Source: Monodelphis domestica
Taxonomy: Eukaryota > Chordata > Mammalia > Didelphimorphia > Didelphidae
Assembly: GCF_027887165.1 (NCBI RefSeq)
Contig: NC_077228.1
Location: forward strand, 213,269,635-213,333,634
DNA length: 64,000 nucleotides
Direction: 5' to 3'
A model generated the notes under the pieces. The model worked only from the letters and a program-made list of their open reading frames with translations, did no database searches and was not told where the DNA came from. Of the stretch, positions 1 to 9,400 are shown piece after piece. How positions within the stretch are numbered: position 1 is the first letter of the stretch; every line of letters starts with the position of its first letter. The translations under genes and the position numbers were made by a program.

Positions 1-318
1 ACTTTGCACTGGCTGTCCTTCATGCCTGGAATGCCCTCCCTCATCTCTACCCTCTTGCACTTGTTTCCTTCAAAATGTCTTTCAAGCATCACCTTCTGCA
101 GGATTCCTTTCTTGGCTCCCCCTCTTTCCCATTACTTAATTAAAATACAATAAATTGTAATTATTTTGCATACACTTAGGTACCTATTCCATCCATCACA
201 ACCCCTACTTCACCCCTCATTTTATGTCAAAGCACTTTGAAGGATATTTTTCCCCTCTCGGTATTATTCCCAGTGCCTGGCATCTAGGAGCTTAATGTTA
301 GTTGCCTGACTGATTGAA
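1..318 (+). repeat. LINE L2, 3' end
   Basis: The text follows the L2 3' region: a stretch resembling 'cctggaatgccctccctc', then 'ttcaagcatcaccttctgcagga', and a tail 'cccagtgcctggcatctagg' ending at 'gactgattga'. It is old and diverged and runs off the left edge. No coding capacity remains. Confidence 0.7.
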
Positions 319-639
319 CCTAGGTATTTCGCTTCTAAAGCTAGTGTTCTGGAGCAGGCCCTTCTCACCAGCACACAAGGCCTTGGTAAAGACCAAAGCA
401 ACACAATAGAAACAATTTCCGGAGTTTCAAGGCTCCTGGCTCGATTTCCTTAACTCTCACAATGGGGGGAGGGGGGAAGAGAGAGAGAAGAGAGAGCCAT
501 TTAGGCAAGCGCGTACGCACAAGCAGTGGGCTTCAAACACAGGGGGTCCCCTATATCTGTCAGTTTCGGGATGGATTTAGGGACAAATGAAGTACCCTTA
601 GGGATCCCAGACCACTAACACAATACTCCACACAGACCT
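319..639. other. unassigned stretch
   Basis: No gene or repeat recognised. It contains a purine-only run at about 464-505 (G-rich, then GA-rich). Confidence 0.5.
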
Positions 640-890
640 ACCTACTCTGCCCAGCTCTTCCGCTTCTCACAGGCGGAAGGTGTCTCTGATCCCGCCCCCA
701 GATTGACGGAAGGGGCGTGGCTAAGCACCGCCCTTTCCAGATCCCCACGGAAGAAGGGGTTCCTGCGTGAAGGCTGTCGAGATGAGAGCTTACTGGACAA
801 GCCCGGGGTTTTTCGGGTTTCAGAGCTAGAAGCCGGGCCTTGACGCCAGATACGCCGAGCTTGGCGCTTGTGGGAAATTGAGAGCGGGCA
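640..890 (-). promoter_or_regulatory. CpG-rich promoter-like block (candidate ARMC7 promoter)
   Basis: CpG dinucleotides are far denser here than in the surrounding AT-rich DNA. GC-box-like motifs are visible (ATCCCGCCCCCAG near 690, GGGGCGTGG near 713). On the minus strand a donor-like CCTGTGAG lies near 672. In human, ARMC7 follows SLC16A5 in the same orientation, so its promoter would be expected on this side of SLC16A5 with the gene running leftward out of the window. No ARMC7 coding exon is visible, so gene assignment and strand rest on synteny alone. Confidence 0.45.
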
Positions 891-995
891 ATGATAACAG
901 CACCTACCTCTCAGGAATGCTGTGAAGCTTAATTAATTTTCAAATATTAATCCCAATTAAAATGAATATTTGGAAAGCACTTTGCAAACCTCAAA
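888..995 (+). repeat. MIR 3' part
   Basis: The block 'aatgataacagcacctacct', then 'ggaatgctgtgaagc' and 'gaaagcactttgcaaacctc' follows the MIR tail, interrupted by AT-rich drift. Confidence 0.65.
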
Positions 996-997
996 AA

Positions 998-1050
998 AGG
1001 TTATATATATGTATATATATATACTATGTATTTACATATATATATATGCT
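998..1050. repeat. TA-rich microsatellite
   Basis: Alternating TA/TATG tracts (tatatatatgtatatatata and related) around 1002-1048. Confidence 0.8.
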
Positions 1051-2284
1051 ACTTATTATGATTTGTTAAGCACTGTCAGCTCAGCATCCTTGCCTTTCTG
1101 AACACACAAATCTATCATCCTTCTTGGTGCATTGCACAAGCAGCCCCCTGCCTTGTCTGTCCCTCCCTTCATTTTTTGCCTCTTCCAGTCCTAGTTTCCT
1201 TAAGATCTCACTTTCAGCACCATTTTTTACATGAACTCTTGGCTTTGAATGCCTTTCCCTCTTCTTCCCCACCCCCCACAGCTAAATTCTCTTCCATTCA
1301 TTTTGTATGAGGGGGTAGCTTCTAGAGATGGCTAAGCAGCCTAAGGAAATGTTTTCAAAAGTTGAGGCTGAGCCTCTGAAGGATGTGATCTGATACCAAG
1401 AGAAAGTCTAACTCCAAGGGAGTGTGGTAACTCAAGAAATTTGGAAGATTAATGAAGCCTACCCCCCCCCCCCCTTCCATTTCCCCTCCTTCTGGTCTCC
1501 CATGGGTAGGTCCCACTTAAGCCCTTTTCGGGCTATTATAACCGAAATTTGCAACAGCAATGCTCAGCAAAATTGCTTGTAGCCCCCTTCGGCACCATCC
1601 TCACATATAGATCCCTTCGGCAGGTGGTTCTACCATCTAGGGCAGTCAAGGTAAGACCTTGTCCCCAAATCCCTTTGCCTTTTTGTTGTTGTGCATGTGT
1701 CTCAGCCCTGATCTACCTGCCTGGTTTCAAGATAAAGTCCAAGATCTCAAGTTTACTCTAGCTCCTCCTTCAGAAATGCCCTTGCATACTCCCATCATGA
1801 ACTGGTGGACTCTAGGCTTCGGATAAAATGTCTACCATCTCCCTGACAATTCAGATACTATGCTTATATCTGTGCATTTTTTAAAAAAATTGGAAACAAT
1901 TTTATGAACTATTTAAAAAATTTCCCAATTAAGAGTTGCAATGGGATTTGAATCCATTTGTTAAACACAGAAAAAATGCAATTTGTTTTCAAGATTAATT
2001 GATATCAGGAAAAATAGAAATTTTCCAGCTTAATATAATTTTTAAAACTTTTGTATATAATTGGTGGGACTGAAAAATAAGGATCATGATTTAGTAAAGG
2101 TAGTCAACAATGTGCTTCTGGCATTTGAGGCCATATATCCTCATGAAGTATCTTTTTCAACTATTATAGCTGTTTAGAACAAGTACCTAAAAAACTATAC
2201 TCATAATGATACTTTTGAATTGCTGTGTCACAAAATGTTAAACCAAGAAGTAAATTAATCATGAAGCATATGTAGTCACAGTGT
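1051..2284. other. unassigned intergenic stretch
   Basis: No exon or repeat family recognised. There is a 13-base C run at 1462-1474. The part from about 1870 to 2250 is strongly AT-rich and could be an old LINE, but I cannot place it. Confidence 0.5.
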
Positions 2285-2552
2285 GTCATTCTTGGTATCC
2301 CCAGTACAGTGTCTGCCACATAGTGAGTACTTTAAAAAAATGCTTTTTGAGGGGCAGCTAGATGGTTCATTTGGATAGACCGGAGGTCCTGGATTCAAAT
2401 CTTAGCTCAGATACTTCCTAGCTACGTGACTTTGGGTAAGTCACTTAACCTCAATTGCCTAGCTCTTACCACTCTTCTGCCTTGGAACAGATATTTTTAT
2501 TGATCCTAAGACAGAAGGTAAAGGTTTAAAAAAATGCTGGTGGACTGACATT
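2285..2552 (+). repeat. L2 3' tail split by a SINE
   Basis: The L2 tail 'tatccccagtacagtgtctg' continues after the SINE as 'gctggtggactgac'. The two halves are separated by the type A SINE at 2345-2524, which dates the L2 as older. Confidence 0.6.
2345..2538 (+). repeat. SINE type A
   Basis: It has a full tRNA-like head (GGGGCAGCTAGATGG), a box-B-like GGATTCAAATC, a middle GTGACTTTGGGTAAGTCACT and a tail AAGACAGAAGGTAAAGG. A 14-base target duplication tttaaaaaaatgct lies at 2331-2344 and 2525-2538. Confidence 0.9.
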
Positions 2553-2696
2553 CCTTTAAGATATGATTAATATTTTTAGCAAGAACAAAAAGGGTTTTTG
2601 GACCATTAGTAATGAAATATTAAAAATATTTTATTTACTCGTTTTAAAATGTCTTTTTTGTGTATGTCATAAAATGCACACAATTAGTTCAGTAGT

Positions 2697-2745
2697 ACAT
2701 GTATATAATTATAAATAAGTAAATATATATGTGTATATATATATT
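2697..2745. repeat. TA-rich simple repeat
   Basis: Runs of ATATA/TATATGTGTATATATATAT in an AT-rich stretch (2553-2790) with no other recognisable content. Confidence 0.7.
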
Positions 2746-2794
2746 AGAAGTATGTGTTCAAATTTTTTACATGTAGTATGTGATCAGAAGAATT

Positions 2795-2935
2795 TGGCGA
2801 GCTGGTCTTAGGAATCAGAACCTTAAGAACCCTGGGTTCAGGTCCCATCTCTTCTACATACATACTATCTGACCCTCAGCAAGTCACAACCTCTTAGTAT
2901 CCCCAGATAGCTCACTAACACCCTGAATTGCAGAA
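2795..2935 (+). repeat. MIR-like SINE
   Basis: The tRNA-like middle 'ccctgggttcaggtccc' is followed by 'ctgaccctcagcaagtcaca'. The copy is diverged, without a clear 3' end. Confidence 0.55.
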
Positions 2936-3054
2936 TAAGTCTTGCTTTGCATGTGCAGAGGAAGTTTTCTCATCAGGAATTCTCTATAAAAATGAAATCA
3001 CAGATCTGTTCTAAAAAAATACTTTTTATCAACTTATATACATACATGTGTCCC

Positions 3055-3185
3055 CAGATAGGGAATGTAAGCTCCTTGAAAGTAGAGACTTTCATACTTT
3101 GTCTTTGTATCCCTAACCCTTAGCCTAGGGCTTGGCACAGAGTAGGTGTTTAATGAATGTTTTGATGATTGACTCATTCAACAAA
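3055..3185 (+). repeat. LINE L2, 3' end
   Basis: The text 'gaatgtaagctccttgaaag', then 'gtctttgtatccctaaccc' and 'cttggcacagagtaggtg' ending 'ttgatgattgact' is the standard L2 tail. Confidence 0.85.
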
Positions 3186-3224
3186 TGTTCCTCCTATGAG
3201 CAGGGCTGTATGTGAAAGAATAGT

Positions 3225-3370
3225 ATCAGCAAATACTGGACTTGAGACAGAAGGCCTAGGTTCAAAATCTCAAGGAATCACTTTTCCTTTTTTTAGAGTT
3301 CAGGGGGAGAGTTATCTTTGCACCATTTACCTCTCCAGGTTGTTGTGAAGAAAGTGTTTTGTAAACAACC
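3225..3370 (+). repeat. MIR
   Basis: Head 'ttgagacagaaggcctaggttcaaa' and tail 'ttgttgtgaagaaagtgttttgtaaac' in MIR order. Confidence 0.6.
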
Positions 3371-3829
3371 AAGTTTTCATTTGCTAGTAAATATGGAATG
3401 AACGAAATAGTCTCTGATGTTGAGGAATTTATAGTCCAGTAAAAGAAGAAAGTATGCTTTGAAGGATAATCTTTCAGGATAATCCTACTTGCTTCAGCAG
3501 ACTCTATATAGCATCATATAAGCAAGGGAGGTTGAGTGGAGAGGGCTGGTAATGACAAGTGCCTCCATCATTGCTTGCCTGCTATGTACCTTACTGCCTA
3601 TTAGTCAGCATGTTCTTCACAGAACATTCTTCATAGGCTGTCTCCTATTTGGGTACTTTTTGAGCCCACCCACCACGGACCCTACAGTAGGGCAGAAGTA
3701 ACCAAAGTTAAATGGTTTATAACTTTCTCCACATGTACACATCTAGACAGAGAAGACAAATGCTTAGTAGGAATGTGGAAGCTAGGTACAAATCCATGAG
3801 AATATAGAATTTTCTTTTTTCCAATGAAC

Positions 3830-4005
3830 TTTAGAACTAGGAAAATGACCAACTCCAATTTTTTCATTGTAGAGGGAATAGCAACGGAAGTCAAGAGAGG
3901 GGACATTACTTGCCTAAGGTCACACAGTAACAGAACCAGAAAGAACCCAGGGATTGATTTCCTGTCCAGGCCTTTCCCCACTGTATGATGATCTTTTATC
4001 TTATT
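3830..4005 (-). repeat. MIR
   Basis: Reverse-strand MIR: 'attacttgcctaaggtcacacag' followed by the inverted head. No intact coding frame overlaps it. Confidence 0.65.
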
Positions 4006-4009
4006 CAGC

Positions 4010-4845
4010 TTTCTGCTACTATTATTAGGGGTAGGGAAGGACAGATTCTAGATTATCCCATTTTACAGACAAGGTTGACTGACTCACCCTCTTGGTATAA
4101 GTAAGTTTAGGAAGAGAATTCTAACCAAGTCTTACATCCTGATCAATGAGAGTTCCAAAATCTGTTCTACAACTCACACATGGTGCAAAACCTTTGCCTT
4201 TGTCCTCACTTCCCCAAATTAAGAGGGTGTCCTTACTATCCTGCCAGCTGACATGCTTCTCTTGCTGGGGTTGCAGCTACTGGGGTTGGCCTCTTGGGGG
4301 AGTTAACGTACCAGCTTGATCTAATCACCCAGAATGTGAAGTGAGTGGATGGGTGGGTACCTGCCATCCCTTCTGTTATCTTACAGAGCAAAGAGCACAC
4401 TGAAGAACAAGAGTCTCCCACCATTCTGTTCTAGGTCCTCCAAGTCTTTGTGGGGGGAGGAAAGATAGAGAAGATCCAGATTAAATGTGTTTTCTGCTGG
4501 AGTGGTCCTGGACCCCTGCTATGAACTCCCCAGAAGGAGAATCAGGGTATTTCTTGGGTCTTTTGAGGGAGTGGGTCCAAAACTAAACCACCTCCCTCCC
4601 TCCTTAATCACCTTCTCCCACCTTCCAGAGCACCCCACCTCCACCCCTTGCAAGGTGATTCTCTGTCCTTGGTCCTTATTTTGCTCTGGAATCATCACCC
4701 CTTATGGGGAAGGGAGTGGGTAGTGTGTGGAGTAGAATTGGGGAAGGGTGAGATCAATGACCTAGGGTTTGGGGGTCACAGAAAGAGACCTTTGTGCAAG
4801 TAAACTATGATTTTAGGGATTTGTTTTTTCATGAGGCTTTTGGGC
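4010..4845. other. unassigned intergenic stretch
   Basis: Unique-looking DNA of moderate GC. Short open frames on both strands have no family resemblance and no splice context that I can support. Confidence 0.5.
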
Positions 4846-5070
4846 TGCCCACCTTTCAGTCATGTCTGACTTTTCATGACCCTGTGGACCATACTGACTG
4901 GGGTTTTCTTGGCAAAGATTCTGAAGTGCTTTAGCATTTCCTTCTTCAGTGGATTAAGGCAAGCACAGATTAAATGACTAAGTAAGTAGCTGAGGCCAGA
5001 TGTGAACTCAGGCCTTCCTGATTTCAGTCCCAGCACTTTATCCAATGAGCCACCTAACTGCCCCCTACCC
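4846..5070 (-). repeat. SINE type B
   Basis: Inverted type B: 'cagtcatgtctgacttttcatgacc', 'ggggttttcttggcaaag', then 'ggccagatgtgaactcagg' and the end 'gccacctaactgcccc'. Confidence 0.88.
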
Positions 5071-5149
5071 TTACAGGGGAAGGGGCCACAAAAAAACAAA
5101 ACAAAACCTTAAGGCCTCATATTTAGCAGCAAATGTATGTGCTTGCTGG

Positions 5150-5290
5150 TGAGCACCAGACTCCTAGCCTGCTCTGTTGTTAGACCACAAGCTCCTGGAG
5201 ATTTCCTTGTTCTTTCTTTTACACTCCCCATGATGGCTAGGACAACACCAGGCACACAGTGGGCACTTGACAAATATCCTGTGAATGTGA
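5150..5290 (+). repeat. LINE L2, 3' end
   Basis: 'accacaagctcctggagat' and 'accaggcacacagtgggcacttgacaaat' match the L2 tail pattern. Confidence 0.65.
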
Positions 5291-6177
5291 ATTCCCCTAT
5301 GCCCTAACAAGGTTAAATAGTTCAACACAAGGGCCTGAGGCATCCTTGCCTTGTAGCACAGGGGATAGGTGAGATTTTAGCACAGGGAAGCAGGGAGGTC
5401 CAGAGCAGGTCCTGTATTCACTCCACAGTTAAAAGTGGGTGCTGATATGATGATGAGAGAGGGGGTGTCAATGAGGGCATTAACTCGCCCCTGCTGGGCA
5501 GAATCAGGGCCATGGCACTCCATCCATGCCTGCATACAGCAGGACAGACCATAAGTTCAGGTCATGCAAAGAAAATTAATTCTTAAAGGTCCCTGAGAAA
5601 GCTTCTTTCTGGAAACTTAATCCAGTCAAATCAACAACAAAATTCCTCCCAGGCTGCTTCTGCCAAGTGGAGAAAAAGGAAAAAAAAAGGGGAGGGGTAA
5701 GGGGAATAAAACTTACCCCACACCTATTTTCTGTGCTTCATTAATTCACTTCATTAGTTCAAAGAGTTTTATAGCCAGCTGCTCCAGGAAACAATGTCCT
5801 TGTGTGTAATTCAAACATACTGTTTTTCTTGGTCTCTGCTGCTAGAACAAGTCTGGTTCCCTCTGCCCAGGGCTGCCCTTAGCCTCTGCTAGTCCTCTCT
5901 CAGATGGACCTTGCTGCTCCTTCCCCAGGGATGAGAGAGGCAGGGGACTGGGAAAAGACACAGCAAGTTCCTCTTTCTGATCCCTTCAAGGCGCATAGGG
6001 TCAGGGGTTTGTGGACCATTCTGATGATAGGTTAAGAGTTCACAAGAGGCTAGTGCTTCACTGGACCTTGAGTGGAGAGAGACCAGAGAGACATAAGAGT
6101 AAAGCAAGTGAAGTAGCACACAGGAGGCCCTAGTGTCAGGGAGAACTTGTGGCCAATGGACCCTAGATCTCCTTGGC
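5291..6177 (-). other. region downstream of SLC16A5 stop (3' UTR and flank)
   Basis: The SLC16A5 3' UTR must start at 6177 and run leftward. I find no canonical AATAAA on the minus strand in this interval, so the transcript end is not defined. A purine run lies near 5670-5710. The rest is unassigned. Confidence 0.4.
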
Positions 6178-6422
6178 TCAGACACTTGTCACATATGTCA
6201 CATATGTGACAGCTTGGGGTGGCTGAGGCACAGGGAGGTCCTCTATGCTTCTCAGGCTGAGGTCATTTTCCAGAGCAATTATCTCCTTGGCTCTGTCCAT
6301 CATCTTCTCCTTCTTCTTCAGGGTGAAGAAACTGAGACCCAAAAACAATGCAGCTGAGATGAGGAAGAAACTGGACATGTAGAAAAGGTAGCTGTATTTG
6401 CCAGTAGTGTCCAAAAGTAGAC
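6178..6422 (-). CDS. SLC16A5: SLC16A5 last coding exon
   Basis: The acceptor TCTCCCCACTGCAG is followed by LLLDTTGKYSYLFYMSSFFL (TM12 region) and a basic cytosolic tail with KKKEKMMDR. The protein ends VTYVTYVTSV and stops with TGA at 6180-6178. The last residues come from a short tandem repeat of TGTCACATA (plus strand, 6187-6210). Confidence 0.93.
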
Positions 6423-9400
6423 CTGCAGTGGGGAGAGGAAAGCCAGGTTGAGTGAGGCAAGGGATGCAGGGACCTCAGGAGCTATTTCTGAGGTTCCTCT
6501 TCTCCAATAGACTCCTAAGTCATGATGAAAAATCACATAACTGTCATAACACTTTCCTGTTTACAAAGTGTGATCCTTACCACAAACCTTGGGAGGTTTC
6601 CAAGACAAGTAACATTATCACCATTTTATAGTGGAGGAAACAGAGTTTGCCCTAGGTCATATAGCTAATAAAATCATCCAGCCAAGGCTTGGATCCAGGG
6701 CTTTGGGATCCAAATGTCAGGTTTCCTACTGTATCATTTACGTAAGTCAGACTGGGTGGTGTGTGACAATTTCCCTTCCCTGGGGACTATACTCATAGGC
6801 TCATAGGATTTAGAATTGAAAGAGGCCTTAGTTACCATCTAGTCCAGCTATTTCATTTTGACAGATGAGGAAAAGTGAGGCCTAGAGAGATTAAGGGGCA
6901 GCCAGATCGCACAGTGGCTAGCGCGCCAGACTTGGAGTCAGGAAGACCTGAATCCAAATGAGACCTCAGATACTTACTAGCTATGTAATCCTGGACAAGT
7001 CACTTAACCCTGTCTGACTTAGTTTTTTCATCTGTAAAATGAGCCGGAGAAGGGAACGGCAAAGCACTCTAGTGTCTTTGCCAAGAAAACTCCACATGGG
7101 ATCATGAACAGTTGGACACAACTGAACAATAATAATAAGAGAGATTAAGTGATTTGTGTGGGATTAGAGAGATAAGTAACAGAATCAAATTCAATTTTAT
7201 TTCCATAACACCACACTTATCTATGCCCTCTTCTCTCCTCACAGGGATGCTTCTTTTCTCAAATATTAGCCCCAGCCTCCTTCCCCAACTGGTAACCTCC
7301 CTATCCTCACCAGCCAGTGGAGGAGATATAAGGACTGGGATACTCTCAAGGATGGTGAAGAGGCCCAGGGCACTGGAGAATCTGTCCATGGGCACTATAT
7401 CCATGAGCACCTGGAACATCAGAGCCCCAATGCCACTCATGGAGATGCTATACACCAAGCAATAGAAAACCAGCACAGAGAAGTCAGCTGAGATGACACA
7501 AATGAGGTTGCTCAGTCCATTGAGTAAGATGGCCAGGATGAAAAAGTACACACGGTGACCAGCAAATATTGACCAGCCAGCTACCACCCCAGTCATGGGC
7601 CTCAGGAATATGTTGCTGAAGCCAATAATGGAGATGAGCCAAGCAGCCTTGTCTTCTTCCACATTGTGGCTCAGAGCAAATGGCACCAGGAAGATGTGGG
7701 GCACTGTGAAGCCCATCAGCATCCATACTATTCCCAGGGTGTAGAAGCGGTAGCCCTGGTTCTGGAGGAAGACATCAAAGGCCAGACGTCGTCGTAAAGC
7801 CTGAGCACAAGTCAATAGGCAACCCTGTGCAGGGACTTTGTTGGGTGGAGGATAGATTGACTCAGTCTTAAGAGACACAGGCCTCATGACGGCCCCACAG
7901 ATGCAGCAATGAAGGAAGACCCCACCAAATATCAAGAAGGTGCCTCTCCATCCAAAGACCTCCAGGAGGTATCGTGAAAGCAGGGGCCAGAGTGTGGTGC
8001 CAATGGAGACACCAGCCGAGGCCAGTGCATTGGCCTGTGTCCGGTGGTAGGAGAAGTAGTGTCCCAATGCTGTGATGCCTCCCTGAAAGCTGAAAGACAT
8101 GCCCAGGCCTGCAGTGGAAGCAAGGGGGAAGGAAGAGATGCCATCTCAGTGATCCATCTAGTCGAAACCTCTTAAAACTTTGATGAGAGTTGAGGTCCAT
8201 TCCCCACACCCAACAGTTCCTTAAGGTAGCAGTTTTGCCCCTTTCTCCACCCACTTATCTAGTCCAGTTAGACGTGGCTTGGTCTAGCCCATGACGGAGA
8301 CTGCCACTGGGGAATAAGCCAGGGATCACTTCTGGAGCAAGCCAGAATAGCATATCACCCTTGCCTTCAAACAGCCTGCCCATCTATTTTTCACCCCAAC
8401 CATGCTTTTCAGATCTTGTTTTCCCTTCCATCTCCTCCTGCTGTTGCTCCTCTAAGCCCCCATCCCACCAAATCCCAGCCTTAGAAAGTTAGGGGAAAGA
8501 AAGAAGGAGGGCAGCTAATGGCTATCACCTGTGATGAATCCGGCTGTGATGTAGAGCTGGCTAAGGGAGTAGGAGAAGGAGCTGGCCACCATGCCTAAGC
8601 TGGCCAGGACTCCCCCTAGCATCACTGTCACACGGCAGCCAAAGTACTCCACCAGTATACTGCAAATGGGCCCTGGGTGGGATGAGACCAGAAAGAAAGA
8701 GAGTGGGACAGGTTAGGGATGGGGCTGGAGGGAGAGCCTGTAGTCCTGGAGAATAGCAGACTAGGACATATTTGGATCAAAGGGAGCTCCTCCATCCCAT
8801 TCCATTTCATAGAACCATACAAGCTCCAAGGAGAAAGGAATCTCAGAGTCTAATGTTTTTTCTGAACAGAAATCTTTTCTGCAACATTTCTGAAAGGACA
8901 TATTTGGATCAAAGGGAGCTCCTCCATCCTGTCCCATCCCTTAGGATTATACCAACTCCAAGGTGAAAAGAATCTCAAGAATCTAATGTTTTTCCTGAAC
9001 ATTCCTGAAAATCATACAGTCATACACTGAAGTCATACAATGCCTCTTTGGATGCTGACCATGAAGCAGCTAAATGGTACAGGGGATAGAGTGCAGAAAA
9101 TGGGATAGGAAGAGGAGCTCAAGGTCAGCTTCAGATACTTCCTACTTTTGTGACCCTGTCTGCCTCAGTTTCCTCATCTGTATAAGGAGGATGCCCACTA
9201 CTTCACAGGATTGTTGTGAGGATAAAATGAGTAAAGCTTTTTGCAAACCTTAATAGTGCTAAAGGAATGCTGACTTTTATTGTTGTTACTCTTTTTGTTG
9301 TTATACAACTCTATGTGTTAGGAAGTTTTTCCTTACACAAAGCTTAAAGCTGTCTCTCTGCAGCTGCTTCTAGTTCTGCCCTGGAAGGTTATCTCAGGCT

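Noticed and set aside
7102-7310. Continuation of the large SLC16A5 exon frame past the donor
   Set aside because: The frame stays open for about 70 codons but loses all similarity to MCT6 at the canonical GTGAGG donor, and the following exon restores the family sequence in the same phase.
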